This document shows, one piece after another, positions 18,445 to 28,600 of a DNA stretch of 57,597 nt. Both the position numbers and the translations under genes were made by a program. The stretch is from Porphyromonas endodontalis ATCC 35406 (lineage in GTDB: Bacteria > Bacteroidota > Bacteroidia > Bacteroidales > Porphyromonadaceae). How positions within the stretch are numbered: position 1 is the first letter of the stretch; each line of letters starts with the position of its first letter. Location: positions 1 through 57,597 of the forward strand of contig NZ_ACNN01000032.1 in NCBI RefSeq assembly GCF_000174815.1, given 5' to 3'. The notes under the pieces are model-generated. The model saw only the letters and a list, made by a program, of their open reading frames with translations, had not been told where the DNA came from and did not search any database.

Positions 18445-19383
18445 TTATAAATCACCTGTAGTTTCTAGTTCCGAATGGTCCAAGATGCGATAGGCAATAG
18501 ACCCCATACTATCCGTTTGGAAGACTCCTCCCTTAACAGAAACCTTGGCTGTACCCCTATCAATACCAAACCAAGCTCCCACCATATTTACACGAAACGT
18601 GGCCTCACATATCATCCCGACAGGAGAGGAAACCCACGTGGGAGTGGTCTTTGAGATAAGCTCTATGCTCTTCACCTTGTAGTGTTTATGATTATAGGTA
18701 GTGCGCACAGAAGCCTCATGCTCCAAAGCCGGCATAATCGAATCTATTGCACGCTCTATCTCCATATTGATCAGCCTCTTACGTTTAGCGTCGGTATGCT
18801 TTTCCCACAGCGTGGGTATGCTACTGAATCGCGACTGCTCAAAGTGAGACTGCCGAGCTTCTACCTCTTCGTTAAACTCTTTGAGGGAAGAATAGCTACC
18901 TGTTGCCATGGCATCAATGGCTTGTATCTCGTCTCGAAACTCCAAGAGATCCGGCTCATACTCCTTAGCATTGGGGTACTTATTGAGCAGATATTGTACT
19001 TCCGAACTCCTTAGTAGCAGCAATAGTTGCTGAGTATTTTCGAGGATCTCCCGAAGGGGATGCCCAATATCGGAAGTGATTAGTTCGTATTGATTACGAA
19101 TATGAAAGAGCCTGCATCTATCGCGCTGATCCGCCAAAGCGCTACGTTTTTGGCGCAACTCCTCCACATGAGCATTCTTAGGATGCTCCGTAATAAATAG
19201 GTCAAGACGGCCTATAACAGAGGCAAGAGATTCTTCACTAGCCAGGTTCCCTTCCGCTTGCAATTGCGCAGTCTCTTGCAACAACTCTTGGTAGAGTTTT
19301 TCTTTGCTTTTGCGCCCACACCCTACGAATAGGAGGGAGGAGGTCAGCAAAATGAAGCAGAAAAAAGTTCGTGTGATACGCAT
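18445..19383 (-). CDS. Putative lipoprotein of unknown function
   Basis: About 312 residues from ATG 19383, chosen because it opens a clean lipoprotein signal (MRITRTFFCFILLTSSLLFVGC) with the lipobox LFVGC. The in-frame upstream ATG at 19452 would place 23 polar residues before it. The mature part is charged and mainly helical to about residue 220 (ELLQETAQLQAEGNLASEE, NTQQLLLLLRSSEVQYLLNK), possibly a coiled coil. It ends with a beta-rich segment (KVSVKGGVFQTDSMGSIAYR). I recognise no family. It is separated from rseP by about 210 bp, so joint transcription is uncertain. Confidence 0.7.
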   Translation of the reverse strand: MRITRTFFCFILLTSSLLFVGCGRKSKEKLYQELLQETAQLQAEGNLASEESLASVIGRLDLFITEHPKNAHVEELRQKRSALADQRDRCRLFHIRNQYELITSDIGHPLREILENTQQLLLLLRSSEVQYLLNKYPNAKEYEPDLLEFRDEIQAIDAMATGSYSSLKEFNEEVEARQSHFEQSRFSSIPTLWEKHTDAKRKRLINMEIERAIDSIMPALEHEASVRTTYNHKHYKVKSIELISKTTPTWVSSPVGMICEATFRVNMVGAWFGIDRGTAKVSVKGGVFQTDSMGSIAYRILDHSELETTGDL

Positions 19384-19670
19384 ATTATGTTTCCGGTTGG
19401 CTGCTAATCTGTTTTCTAGTTTCACTCTATATAGCGGAGAAAGATTCACCATAGAAAGAACAAACCAAGAGGGGAAAAAGATTGCAATCGCCCCTCTTTC
19501 GCATCAGCAAATATACATCTTTCTTACTACTAGCTGTGCTACTCTCTCTTTTTCTTTCCTAGCGAGGGAGGTATTGTCTTCCACACCGATAGATTCCCGC
19601 TTTTACCCTACCTCTCCGAGAAAGGTAACAGAATACGACATTTAGCAGCAACTTATCCCTACTTGATACA

Positions 19671-19701
19671 TACATTAGTCACTATAATATTATTACCTTT
19701 G
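19671..19701 (+). promoter_or_regulatory. Bacteroidota promoter for ileS
   Basis: TTG at 19671-19673 and TACCTTTG at 19694-19701, 20 nt apart, fit the -33/-7 consensus. The -7 box is 33 nt before the ileS ATG. Confidence 0.6.
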
Positions 19702-19734
19702 TTCTACAGCTGTAAATAGCAAGAAGAGAAGACA

Positions 19735-22700
19735 ATGAAAAAGAAGTTCAGAGAATATACACAGCCCGACTTCTCGGGTATCAACAAAGAGATCCTAGCT
19801 AAGTGGGAAGAGGAAAATCTCTTTGCCGAGAGCCTTCGTCAACGCACTGATGCTCCTTCGTTTATTTTTTACGAAGGACCTCCATCTGCCAACGGTATGC
19901 CCGGTATTCACCACGTAATAGCTCGTTCTCTAAAGGATATTTTCTGTCGCTATAAAACCATGAAAGGGTATCGTGTAGACCGCCGTGCCGGATGGGATAC
20001 ACATGGTCTACCCGTAGAGCTCGGCGTGGAGAAGCTCCTAGGTATTACCAAAGACAGTATCGGCAAAACCATTAGTGTGGCCGAATACAACGCAACCTGT
20101 CGTCGCGAGGTAATGAAGTATACCGCAGAGTGGGAGCAACTTACCAAAAAGATGGGCTACTGGGTAGATATGGATCACCCCTATATTACCTACAAGAATA
20201 AGTATATTGAGACGCTTTGGTGGCTTCTTGCAGACCTTCATAAGAAGGGTTTTCTCTACAAGGGATACACCATCCAACCCTACTCCCCGGCTGCCGGTAC
20301 AGGGCTTAGTACGCACGAGTTGAACCAACCCGGCTGCTATCGCGATGTAAAAGACACAGTCTGCACAGCTCAGTTCAAAGTCTTAAATCCTAAGAAAGAA
20401 TGGAGCAATTGGGGCGATGCTTACTTCTTGGCATGGACTACCACTCCCTGGACTCTTCCCTCCAACACCGCCCTCTGTGTGGGCCCCAACATCGAGTACG
20501 TAGCCATTGAGACCTTTAACCCCTACACTTCTCTCAAGCAAACCATCATCATGGGTGCCCCCCGTGTAGAGGCCTATTTCGATCCCAAAAATCAAGTCGA
20601 AGAGCTACCCGAAGTAGCTCCGAAAGAGGTAAAGAAACTCCCTTGGCGCGTAGTCGGTCGCTACAAAGGAGGCGAGCTTGCCGAGCTACAATACGAGCAA
20701 CTCATCCCCTGGGTTAAACCCGACGAAGGAGCCTTCCGCGTAATTACGGGAGACTTTGTAACTACAGAAGATGGTACCGGCATCGTTCATATTGCCCCTA
20801 CATTTGGTGCAGACGACCGCCGAGTAGCCCAACAAAATAACATCCCATCATTGGTACTTATCGACCGCGATGGACAAGAGCGTCCCATGGTAGACCTCAA
20901 GGGAAGATTCTATAAGATAGAGCACCTCTCTAAGGAGTTTGTTGCCTCTAAAGTAGACTTTCCCCTCTACGATGTATATGCCGGGCGATATGTAAAGAAC
21001 GCCTACTCTCCCGAGCCTATTGACGACAAAGAGAGCCTCGACATAGACATCTGTGTGATGCTCAAGATGGAGAATAAAGCATTCCGCATCGAGAAGCATA
21101 CCCATAACTACCCCCACTGCTGGCGTACCGATAAGCCTATTCTCTACTATCCTCTTGATAGTTGGTTCATCCGCACTACGGCATGCCGCGAGCAGATGAT
21201 TGCCCTCAACAATACCATCAATTGGAAGCCTGAGAGCACTGGTTCGGGTCGCTTTGGCAAGTGGCTTGAGAACCTACAAGATTGGAACCTCTCACGTAGC
21301 CGATTCTGGGGTACGCCTCTCAACATTTGGAGAAGTGAAGATGGCACCGAAGAGCGTTGTATCGCATCTGTAGAAGAGCTCTACCAAGCCATAGAAGAGT
21401 CTATTGCTGCGGGTGTGATGAAAAGCAATCCTTTCAAAGGCTTTACTCCGGGCGATTATAGCGACGAAAACTACGAAAAAATCGACCTTCACCGCCCCGT
21501 GGTAGACGAGATCAAGCTCGTCTCGCCCTCCGGCAAGGTGATGAGGCGCGAACAGGATCTCATCGACGTTTGGTTTGACTCGGGGGCTATGCCCTATGCT
21601 CAGGTACACTATCCCTTTGAGCATAAAGAGGAGATAGAAAGTGGCGAACTATTCCCTGCCGACTTCATTGCCGAAGGGATTGACCAAACTCGAGGTTGGT
21701 TCTTCACACTCCATGCGATCTCCACTATGGTGCGTGGTAGCGTTGCCTTCAAAAACGTATTGGCAAATGGATTGGTTCTCGATAAGAACGGCAACAAGAT
21801 GAGCAAACGTCTAGGCAATGCTGTGGACCCCTTTGCCACCATTGAGCAATATGGATCAGACCCCCTCCGCTGGTATATGATTACCAATGCTTCCCCGTGG
21901 GATAACATCAAGTTCGACCCCGAGGGAATCAAGGAGGTTAGCCGCAAGTTCTTTGGCACCCTATACAATACGTACCAATTCTTCGCCCTCTATGCTAATC
22001 TTGATGGCTTTATAGCAAGTGAACAACCCCTGTCAGACAGCGAGAGACCCGAGATAGATCGTTGGATCCGCTCGCTGTTACACAGCCTCATTGCCGAGGT
22101 TGACCAGCATCTTGCTAACTATGAACCCACCAAAGCGGGCAGAGCTATTGACGATTTTGTCTCCATAAACCTAAGTAACTGGTACGTGCGTCTATCACGC
22201 AAACGCTTCTGGGCTGGTGAGATGTCTCAAGACAAACTCAGTGCTTACCAGACGCTGTATGAATGCCTTACCACCATTGCAAGGCTCATCGCTCCCATCG
22301 CTCCGTTCTATGCGGATCACCTCTATCGCGATCTTGTGGGAGACGGGCGTTCTGTACACCTTGCAGACTTCCCCGAAAGCCGTCCTGAGCTTATCGATCA
22401 GCAATTGGAAGAAAGGATGCAAATAGCTCAAGAGCTATCGTCTATGGTGCTCGCACTCCGCCGAAAGGTTAATATAAAGGTGCGCCAACCTCTCAGTTTG
22501 ATCATGCTCCCCATCTCCAATGAGGAAGAAAAGGCTCAGATAGAGGCCATTCGCTCCCTTCTCCTTTCTGAAGTCAATGTAAAGGATATAAGCTATGTAG
22601 ATGCCTCCGAGAGCATATGGAGCAGACGTATCAAGCCCGACTTCAAAAAGCTCGGTCCCCGCTACGGCAAGATTATGAAGCCTTTGGCTCAAGCCATTGC

Positions 22701-23145
22701 CGACCTACAAGCCCCAGAAATAGCAGCTTTAGACTGCGACGGATTCTTAGAACTGACTGTTGCAGATACGGCTGTACGACTTGAGCGTGACGACGTAGAC
22801 ATCATTGTAGAAGACATACCGGGCTGGCTCGTTGCAACCGAAGGCACGCGTACCGTTGCCCTAGATGTTACGCTCACGGAGCAACTCATCGAAGAAGGAT
22901 TGGCGCGTGAGTTTGTCAATCGTATACAAAATGTGCGCAAGCAGGCAGGCTTTGAAGTGAATGATCACATCGATATCATTGTGCTCGCAGGGAGCAAAAT
23001 GGATCCAGTGCTTCAGCATCATCACGACTACATCGCCCGCCAGGTGCAAGCGGAAAGCATCCTTCTTAGCGATACGGTAAGCGATGCTGTAGAGCTCGAA
23101 TTCGACGACTTCTGCCTATCGGTAAGCGTAACTAAAAATATCTGA
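19735..23145 (+). CDS. ileS: Isoleucyl-tRNA synthetase
   Basis: 1136 residues, class I aminoacyl-tRNA synthetase of the long (eukaryote-like, IleRS2) type common in Bacteroidota. The HIGH-equivalent signature is PSANGMPGIHHVIARSLKDI near residue 57, followed by RAGWDTHGLPVELGVE. The KMSKR loop is NKMSKRLGNAVDPF near 688. In between lies the CP1 editing domain (WTTTPWTLPSNTALCVGP, DGTGIVHIAPTFGADD). The C-terminal anticodon-binding region follows. It charges tRNA-Ile in the cytoplasm. The gene begins a plus-strand run with lspA 28 nt downstream. IleRS2 types are often less sensitive to mupirocin. Confidence 0.97.
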   Translation: MKKKFREYTQPDFSGINKEILAKWEEENLFAESLRQRTDAPSFIFYEGPPSANGMPGIHHVIARSLKDIFCRYKTMKGYRVDRRAGWDTHGLPVELGVEKLLGITKDSIGKTISVAEYNATCRREVMKYTAEWEQLTKKMGYWVDMDHPYITYKNKYIETLWWLLADLHKKGFLYKGYTIQPYSPAAGTGLSTHELNQPGCYRDVKDTVCTAQFKVLNPKKEWSNWGDAYFLAWTTTPWTLPSNTALCVGPNIEYVAIETFNPYTSLKQTIIMGAPRVEAYFDPKNQVEELPEVAPKEVKKLPWRVVGRYKGGELAELQYEQLIPWVKPDEGAFRVITGDFVTTEDGTGIVHIAPTFGADDRRVAQQNNIPSLVLIDRDGQERPMVDLKGRFYKIEHLSKEFVASKVDFPLYDVYAGRYVKNAYSPEPIDDKESLDIDICVMLKMENKAFRIEKHTHNYPHCWRTDKPILYYPLDSWFIRTTACREQMIALNNTINWKPESTGSGRFGKWLENLQDWNLSRSRFWGTPLNIWRSEDGTEERCIASVEELYQAIEESIAAGVMKSNPFKGFTPGDYSDENYEKIDLHRPVVDEIKLVSPSGKVMRREQDLIDVWFDSGAMPYAQVHYPFEHKEEIESGELFPADFIAEGIDQTRGWFFTLHAISTMVRGSVAFKNVLANGLVLDKNGNKMSKRLGNAVDPFATIEQYGSDPLRWYMITNASPWDNIKFDPEGIKEVSRKFFGTLYNTYQFFALYANLDGFIASEQPLSDSERPEIDRWIRSLLHSLIAEVDQHLANYEPTKAGRAIDDFVSINLSNWYVRLSRKRFWAGEMSQDKLSAYQTLYECLTTIARLIAPIAPFYADHLYRDLVGDGRSVHLADFPESRPELIDQQLEERMQIAQELSSMVLALRRKVNIKVRQPLSLIMLPISNEEEKAQIEAIRSLLLSEVNVKDISYVDASESIWSRRIKPDFKKLGPRYGKIMKPLAQAIADLQAPEIAALDCDGFLELTVADTAVRLERDDVDIIVEDIPGWLVATEGTRTVALDVTLTEQLIEEGLAREFVNRIQNVRKQAGFEVNDHIDIIVLAGSKMDPVLQHHHDYIARQVQAESILLSDTVSDAVELEFDDFCLSVSVTKNI

Positions 23146-23173
23146 TTGAGGTAAACTCCTCTTCCTAAATGCA

Positions 23174-23881
23174 ATGAGTTTAACTTCTCAAGACTTGCTT
23201 TCCCCCGAAGAATTACGCCGCAAGAGACTCACCCAGTCTCTTGTGGTATGGGGGACTATCGCACTTTTACTTATCATCGATCAGGCTATCAAAATATGGG
23301 TAAAGACCCATATGAAGCTTGGAGACGACATCCAGATATTCGATGGGTTTCATCTACTTTTTGTTGAGAATGAGGGGATGGCGTATGGGATTACTCTAGG
23401 TAGTAAACTCTTCTTGACCCTCTTTCGCATCATAGCCATGGGGCTACTCACTTGGGGGGTAGCTCGGCTGATACGTAGTGGCAAGTACTCTACATGGTTT
23501 TTAGTTGTACTCGCCCTCATCACGGCAGGAGGGGTCGGGAACATTATAGACTCCCTCTTTTATGGGTTGATGTTCTCCTCCAGTCAGGGCGCCATTGCCG
23601 AGATTTTCCCCAAAGACGGCGGCTATGCTCCTCTGTTTTATGGGCACGTTGTAGACATGTTTTCTTGTCCACTTATTGATTGCACCCTACCCTCGTGGAT
23701 TCCCTTTTGGGGAGGAGAACGCTTTAAATTCTTCGAACCCATCTTCAATTTTGCAGATGCGTGCATCAGTGTTGGCGTTGTGGCTCTTATCCTATTTTTC
23801 CGTACACCGCTATCTCTTGCCCTCGAGATGCTTTCACCCAAACGCCGTCGCCACACTTCTCGAGCCGACAAAGAAGAGTAA
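23174..23881 (+). CDS. lspA: Lipoprotein signal peptidase (SPase II)
   Basis: 235 residues, longer than the 160-residue E. coli enzyme, as usual in Bacteroidota because of an insert between the last two helices. Catalytic aspartates fall in GGVGNIIDSLFYG and in FNFADACISVGV; FVENEGMAYGI corresponds to the conserved N-terminal NxGxAFG region, and HVVDMFSCPLIDCTLPSW lies in the insert. Four membrane segments are visible. It cleaves diacylglyceryl-modified prolipoproteins such as the several lipoproteins in this window. It follows ileS by 28 nt and precedes the DUF4296 lipoprotein by 2 nt, so an operon is likely. Confidence 0.93.
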   Translation: MSLTSQDLLSPEELRRKRLTQSLVVWGTIALLLIIDQAIKIWVKTHMKLGDDIQIFDGFHLLFVENEGMAYGITLGSKLFLTLFRIIAMGLLTWGVARLIRSGKYSTWFLVVLALITAGGVGNIIDSLFYGLMFSSSQGAIAEIFPKDGGYAPLFYGHVVDMFSCPLIDCTLPSWIPFWGGERFKFFEPIFNFADACISVGVVALILFFRTPLSLALEMLSPKRRRHTSRADKEE

Positions 23882-23883
23882 CT

Positions 23884-24792
23884 ATGCAGCGCTACGCTCG
23901 TTATCTGCTGGGATCTCTTGCCCTTCTCATCACCCTAGCCGGTCTATCAAGCTGCGGTGACAAGTGGCAACGCAAGCTGAGTGATAAGAAACTCAGACAA
24001 CTCATTGGTGAGCTGTACAAGGCCGATTGCCTCATGGACAATCTTGGGAACAGCATCAATGATACAATGCGACTTGCCCTAGAGGATCAGATTTTTGAGA
24101 AGTACGGGATTACACGATCCGACTTCGATAGCATCGTATATCATTACAACATTGATAAGCCCCTCTACTTTGCCGACATAGTACGACGCGCCTCTCAAGA
24201 CATTGACGAAGAGTTAGAATCTATCCAAAAGGGCAACCCTTTCTCTCTAGAAGATTTTGATTTGCAACCCTTCTTCGGCGACTTAAACAGCCACAATATC
24301 CATCAAATTATCCCAGAATCGTACTACCCTCGCTATGTTAGTTTCTTGAGCAAAGCCTCCTGGCTAACACATAGTGCCGTAATAAATGATACAATACCGG
24401 CGGGTAGTTCGATAGAAGTCACGATTGATGTACAAGGGCTTCCCGAGAAAGTGATAGAAAAGCAATTGGCACCCATTCTTGAGATAAGCTATTATACTGA
24501 TGATTCTCATCAAGTTGCCATTCAAAATCCACTCAAGAGTGCCAACGGACAGACCTATTGTACCCTCGATTTCAAAGAAGATTTTCCGGCAGGACGCCTA
24601 ACCATCTCTCTATTCGAGCTTGGAGAGAAGGAATTCCCTGCCTATACGCTTTACATTCGTAGCCTACGAGTTTCCTTTACCTCGGGGAAAGGTCCGATCC
24701 ATACTTCCTCAGGCGTAGAAGACGAACTCCTTTTTGAGCGACTTCCCATCACACAAGAGACCTTCAATCCACAACTTAATCAAGAACCCTAG
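23884..24792 (+). CDS. DUF4296-domain lipoprotein
   Basis: About 302 residues from ATG 23884. An upstream in-frame ATG at 23761 lies inside lspA and gives an unrelated sequence, so it is rejected. The signal MQRYARYLLGSLALLITLAG ends in lipobox LSSC. The DUF4296 signature follows at residues 35-115: IGELYKADCLMDNLGNS, then EKYGITRSDFDSIVYHYN. The remaining C-terminal half is beta-rich (GSSIEVTIDVQGLPEKV). DUF4296 lipoproteins occur across Bacteroidota, commonly next to lspA, and have no established function. Only 2 nt separate it from lspA, so the two are translationally close. Confidence 0.85.
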   Translation: MQRYARYLLGSLALLITLAGLSSCGDKWQRKLSDKKLRQLIGELYKADCLMDNLGNSINDTMRLALEDQIFEKYGITRSDFDSIVYHYNIDKPLYFADIVRRASQDIDEELESIQKGNPFSLEDFDLQPFFGDLNSHNIHQIIPESYYPRYVSFLSKASWLTHSAVINDTIPAGSSIEVTIDVQGLPEKVIEKQLAPILEISYYTDDSHQVAIQNPLKSANGQTYCTLDFKEDFPAGRLTISLFELGEKEFPAYTLYIRSLRVSFTSGKGPIHTSSGVEDELLFERLPITQETFNPQLNQEP

Positions 24793-24833
24793 TTCCCCTT
24801 TATTTTTATACAGCCCCCTCCGTTTATAACCCT

Positions 24834-25865
24834 ATGAACCGATCTATCTATTTCTTCATCCTCCTCATCTTCTCGGTATGTACTCTGAGTGCTCAAAAAG
24901 TAGCACACCGCATTCCCATTGCATTTTACAACGTAGAAAACCTCTTCGATTGCAATGACGATGCTAATGACGATGCCGAATTTCTTCCAGACGGCAAACG
25001 GGAATGGACAGAAGAGCGCTACCAACAGAAGTTGAATAATCTAGCTCATGTATTGGGTGATATAGCAGACAAGGGAGGTGCCGTTGTGGGGCTCGCCGAA
25101 GTCGAAAATCGCCATGTGCTAGAAAATTTGGTACGAAACCCCAGCATTCGAAAGCGTAATTACAGCATCATCCATTACGATTCTCCCGATCCTCGTGGGA
25201 TAGATTGTGCCCTCCTCTACGATGCTAAGATCTTTCACCTCAAGAGCAGTGGTGTGCGCTTTATAGCACTACCCGAAGAGTCTAAAATACCCACCCGAGA
25301 CATCCTCTTTGCCACAGGTACCATAGACAATGAGTTATTTCACTTCATCGTAGGGCACTGGCCCTCTCGCTATGGTGGTGACCCCGCCTCAGCAGGGCGA
25401 CGTATGGTGGCTGCCCAAACCATGCGCCAAGTGGCAGACTCTCTCCTCAGAGAGTACCCCGGGAGTAAGGCAATACTGATGGGAGACTTCAATGACGATC
25501 CTTTCGATGCTTCCGTAGTAGAGGGGCTCAATCTCTGCCAAACTATCGATGAGACTCATGCGACAGATCTTTTCTCGCCCATGCTCTCTATGTATCGCCA
25601 AGGCGCCGGCACTCTCGCCTACAAAGGGAAATGGAACCTTTTTGACATCATGGTGGTCAGCGGCAATCTCCTGAAGAAAAACACACAGGGGCTCCATTTG
25701 TATCAGGATCCTGAGAGTCATCAACTCGCCTATATATTCCGTCGCGACTATCTTCTCCGGCAAACTCCCAAGCACCGAGGGGAGCCTTTGCGTACCTTTT
25801 CCGGCAATAATTATTTAGGAGGGTACTCCGATCATCTCCCCGTCTACCTCTACCTCACCAAGTAA
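24834..25865 (+). CDS. Secreted endonuclease/exonuclease/phosphatase-family protein
   Basis: 343 residues with a signal peptide (MNRSIYFFILLIFSVCTLSA). The EEP fold is clear: FYNVENLFD opens the first strand, VGLAEVENRHVLENL carries the metal-binding Glu, FIVGHWPSRYGGDPAS contains the catalytic His, AILMGDFNDDP is the Asp/Asn motif and GGYSDHLPVYLYL the terminal Asp-His. Members hydrolyse phosphodiesters or phosphate esters (DNase I-like, phosphatase, sphingomyelinase). Signal-peptide-bearing Bacteroidota forms probably act in the periplasm or at the surface, for example in phosphate or nucleic acid scavenging. It follows the DUF4296 gene by about 40 nt and precedes wbpE by 21 nt. Confidence 0.88.
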   Translation: MNRSIYFFILLIFSVCTLSAQKVAHRIPIAFYNVENLFDCNDDANDDAEFLPDGKREWTEERYQQKLNNLAHVLGDIADKGGAVVGLAEVENRHVLENLVRNPSIRKRNYSIIHYDSPDPRGIDCALLYDAKIFHLKSSGVRFIALPEESKIPTRDILFATGTIDNELFHFIVGHWPSRYGGDPASAGRRMVAAQTMRQVADSLLREYPGSKAILMGDFNDDPFDASVVEGLNLCQTIDETHATDLFSPMLSMYRQGAGTLAYKGKWNLFDIMVVSGNLLKKNTQGLHLYQDPESHQLAYIFRRDYLLRQTPKHRGEPLRTFSGNNYLGGYSDHLPVYLYLTK

Positions 25866-25886
25866 CTACACCTATCCGCCCTTGAT

Positions 25887-27002
25887 ATGAAGATGCTCGA
25901 CCTCCATGCTCAATACCTATCTCTCAAAGAGGAGATAGACCAAGCGATAAAAAAGGTGCTAGAGAAAACCGATTTTATCCAGGGGGAGGAGGTAGGTTTA
26001 TTCGCCCAAGAATTAGCAGACCACGTAGGCTGCCGCTATGTTATCCCCTGCGCCAATGGCACCGATGCCCTACAGATAGCCTTAATGGCGTTGGAGCTAA
26101 AACCAGGTGACGAGGTGCTTGTTCCGGCCTTTACCTACGCGGCAAGTGCAGAGGTGGTAGCCCTACTCGGCTTGGTACCGGTACTTGTGGATGTGGACAA
26201 AGAAACCTTCTGTCTCAATCCCAAGCAACTAGAAAAAGCACTAACCCTACGTACTCGCGCCCTTATTCCCGTACACTTATTCGGGTCTATCTGCCCCATG
26301 GAGCCAATACTTCGCTTCGCACAAGAGCACAACCTCTACGTAATAGAGGATAACGCTCAAGCCTTAGGGGCTGTTTACACCTTCTCCGACGGGAGAAGGG
26401 CGACGGCAGGCACTTTGGGGCATATTGGCTGTACCTCTTTCTTCCCTTCCAAGAATTTGGGATGCTACGGCGATGGGGGAGCCATCTTTACAGACGATGC
26501 TCTCCTTGCCGAGAGACTCAAGATGATAGCCAACCACGGTCAGCGCACAAAATATAGACATGAAGCCATTGGCTGCAACTCACGGCTAGACACACTACAG
26601 GCGGCGATCCTAAGATGCAAACTCCCCCATCTTGCAGAATATGGAGAGAGGCGATGCGAATTAGCTCATCGCTACACAAAGGCTCTACAAGGGGTAGAAA
26701 ACATTATTCCTCCCCAAGAGATGCCCTACACAACGCACGTATATCACCAATATACCTTACGGATACTCAAGGGGAAACGAGACCAACTACGCCAGTATCT
26801 CTCGGAGCAAGGTATTCCCTCCATGGTCTACTATCCTCAACCTCTGCACCACCAGCCTGCATTTGCTCATCTAGCACATTGTACACAACCCCTTACCACG
26901 GCAGAGCAACTCTCCCTTGAGGTGCTCTCTCTACCCATCTATCCCGAGTTCCCCCTAGAGGAGCAAGATCGGGTAATTGCAGCCATCCGGCAATTTGCAT
27001 AA
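25887..27002 (+). CDS. wbpE: DegT/DnrJ/EryC1 aminotransferase, WbpE/PorR-like
   Basis: 371 residues, PLP aminotransferase of the sugar DegT family. [20 protein letters not shown] binds PLP phosphate, [14 protein letters not shown] follows, [11 protein letters not shown] holds the Asp, and the internal aldimine lysine is in [20 protein letters not shown] (Lys near 188). With the next two genes it forms the classical WbpE-WbpD-WbpB set, which makes UDP-2,3-diacetamido-2,3-dideoxy-glucuronic acid; WbpE transfers an amino group from glutamate to the 3-keto sugar. In P. gingivalis the related porR gene is needed for A-LPS, the anchor of T9SS cargo. The exact product is inferred from gene context. 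Confidence 0.85.
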   Translation: MKMLDLHAQYLSLKEEIDQAIKKVLEKTDFIQGEEVGLFAQELADHVGCRYVIPCANGTDALQIALMALELKPGDEVLVPAFTYAASAEVVALLGLVPVLVDVDKETFCLNPKQLEKALTLRTRALIPVHLFGSICPMEPILRFAQEHNLYVIEDNAQALGAVYTFSDGRRATAGTLGHIGCTSFFPSKNLGCYGDGGAIFTDDALLAERLKMIANHGQRTKYRHEAIGCNSRLDTLQAAILRCKLPHLAEYGERRCELAHRYTKALQGVENIIPPQEMPYTTHVYHQYTLRILKGKRDQLRQYLSEQGIPSMVYYPQPLHHQPAFAHLAHCTQPLTTAEQLSLEVLSLPIYPEFPLEEQDRVIAAIRQFA

Positions 27003-27022
27003 AAGCTAATACTCTCAGCCTT

Positions 27023-27610
27023 ATGAACCTACCCACAGCACACTATCAAGCTCACCCCACAGCCATTATAGACGAAGGATGCTCCATTGGTAGCGGCACC
27101 ATCATTTGGCATTTCTCCCACGTTATGCAAGGAGCTGCCCTTGGCAAGAATTGTTCTCTGGGGCAAAATGTAGTTGTTTCTCCCGGTGTCGTACTTGGGG
27201 ATGGCTGCAGAGTACAAAACAATGTATCTATCTATACCGGAGTGCAGTGTGCAGAAAACGTCTTTTTAGGTCCCTCTTGTGTTTTCACCAACATCCTCAA
27301 TCCAAGAGCTTTTACAAGCAGAAAAGGGGAGTTCCTCCCTACTCGAATAGGATGCGGAGCCTCTATCGGAGCGAATGCAACCATCCTATGTGGCATTTCC
27401 ATCGGAGCTTATGCCCTAGTAGGTGCAGGTACTGTGGTACTCAGCGATGTCCCTGACTTTGCCCTTGTGGTAGGGAATCCTGCTCGACAAATTGGGTGGG
27501 TAAGCCGCCATGGCGAACGTCTCAATTTTGACGAAAAAGGCAGAGCCCAATGTCCCACCACCCAAGAAATTTACCAACTCTCTAACTCTAAAGTATCTCT
27601 AGTCGAATGA
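27023..27610 (+). CDS. wbpD: WbpD-like UDP-sugar 3-N-acetyltransferase (LbetaH)
   Basis: 195 residues, left-handed parallel beta-helix of hexapeptide repeats: [40 protein letters not shown] and [20 protein letters not shown]. The IWHFSHV segment carries the His typical of WbpD-type acetyltransferases, and [10 protein letters not shown] follows as in that group. It would acetylate the 3-amino group placed by WbpE, using acetyl-CoA in the cytoplasm. It lies 20 nt after wbpE and overlaps wbpB by 4 nt (ATGA), so the three are almost certainly one transcript. Confidence 0.88.
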   Translation: MNLPTAHYQAHPTAIIDEGCSIGSGTIIWHFSHVMQGAALGKNCSLGQNVVVSPGVVLGDGCRVQNNVSIYTGVQCAENVFLGPSCVFTNILNPRAFTSRKGEFLPTRIGCGASIGANATILCGISIGAYALVGAGTVVLSDVPDFALVVGNPARQIGWVSRHGERLNFDEKGRAQCPTTQEIYQLSNSKVSLVE

Positions 27611-28572
27611 AAAATTTCGCCATCATAGGGGTCGCAGGTTACATTGCCCCTCGTCATCTCCGTGCCATACAAGCCACCGGTAATCAACTCATATCTACCT
27701 ACGATCCTCACGACAGCGTCGGCATCATCGATAGTTACTTTCCAGAAGCCTCTTTCTTTACCGAACAAGAGCTATTCGACCGCCACAATAGCAAGTTGCG
27801 AGGTACCCCGAAGCAACTTGATTATATCTCTGTCTGCTCTCCCAATTACCTCCACGATGCTCATTGTCGCTACGCTATGCGCCTTGGGGCAGAAGTAATT
27901 TGCGAGAAACCTCTCGTGCTAAATCCGTGGAATATAGATGCACTACAACAAATTGAGAGAGAGACTGGGCACCACGTTTATAACATACTACAACTGCGTC
28001 TGCACCCCTCTATCATCGCCCTACACGAGAAGGTACAAAATGGGAATCCTGACAAGATATACGACGTAGACCTCACCTACATTACCTCACGTGGTATGTG
28101 GTATTACACTTCGTGGAAAGGGGATGATCGGAAAAGTGGAGGTATTGCAACGAACATCGGGGTACACTTCTATGATATGCTTACTTGGATCTTTGGCTCT
28201 GTACAACGCAACATCGTGCACATAATGAGCCATGATCGCTGTGCAGGATACCTCGAGCTAAAGAGAGCCCGAGTGCGTTACTTCCTCTCTATTAATGCCC
28301 AACTACTTCCACCCAATGCCGTAGAGGGCGAGAAGCGAACCTATCGAACCATCAATATAGACGGAGAAGAGTTTGAGTTCAGTGTTGGCTTTACCGAACT
28401 GCACAACGAGAGCTACCAACATATATTGAAAGGAGAAGGATTTGGATTGGAAGAGGTACGCCCCTGTATCGAAATTGTGCACGACATACGCCACAGCACC
28501 CCCATTGGTCTCAAGGGCGATTACCACCCCCTAGCGAGCCAACCGCTCACTCCACACCCTTTTTACCACTAA
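27607..28572 (+). CDS. wbpB: WbpB-like UDP-GlcNAcA 3-dehydrogenase (Gfo/Idh/MocA)
   Basis: 321 residues with an N-terminal Rossmann fold ([20 protein letters not shown], the variant GxAGYIAP of the WbpB subfamily). The Gfo/Idh signature [12 protein letters not shown] contains the catalytic-region Glu-Lys-Pro, and [20 protein letters not shown] holds the conserved His. WbpB oxidises C3 of UDP-GlcNAc uronic acid in a cycle tied to WbpE. Its start overlaps the wbpD stop by 4 nt. The UDP-GlcNAc dehydrogenase (WbpA) and epimerase (WbpI) are not in this window and should be encoded elsewhere. Confidence 0.87.
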   Translation: MKNFAIIGVAGYIAPRHLRAIQATGNQLISTYDPHDSVGIIDSYFPEASFFTEQELFDRHNSKLRGTPKQLDYISVCSPNYLHDAHCRYAMRLGAEVICEKPLVLNPWNIDALQQIERETGHHVYNILQLRLHPSIIALHEKVQNGNPDKIYDVDLTYITSRGMWYYTSWKGDDRKSGGIATNIGVHFYDMLTWIFGSVQRNIVHIMSHDRCAGYLELKRARVRYFLSINAQLLPPNAVEGEKRTYRTINIDGEEFEFSVGFTELHNESYQHILKGEGFGLEEVRPCIEIVHDIRHSTPIGLKGDYHPLASQPLTPHPFYH

Positions 28573-28600
28573 CCCACTCTAGTCTTTTCTAGAGGGTTTC
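28571..28600 (+). terminator. Stem-loop between convergent wbpB and rnhB
   Basis: CTCTAG and CTAGAG with a short T-rich loop and extra A/G-C pairs outside, followed by TTTCGTCTCC. It overlaps the last rnhB codons. It probably terminates both converging transcripts, though the stem is short. Confidence 0.4.

Noticed and set aside
23761-23883. Longer start of the DUF4296 protein inside lspA
   Set aside because: It is an out-of-frame reading of lspA, and the lipoprotein signal starts at 23884.
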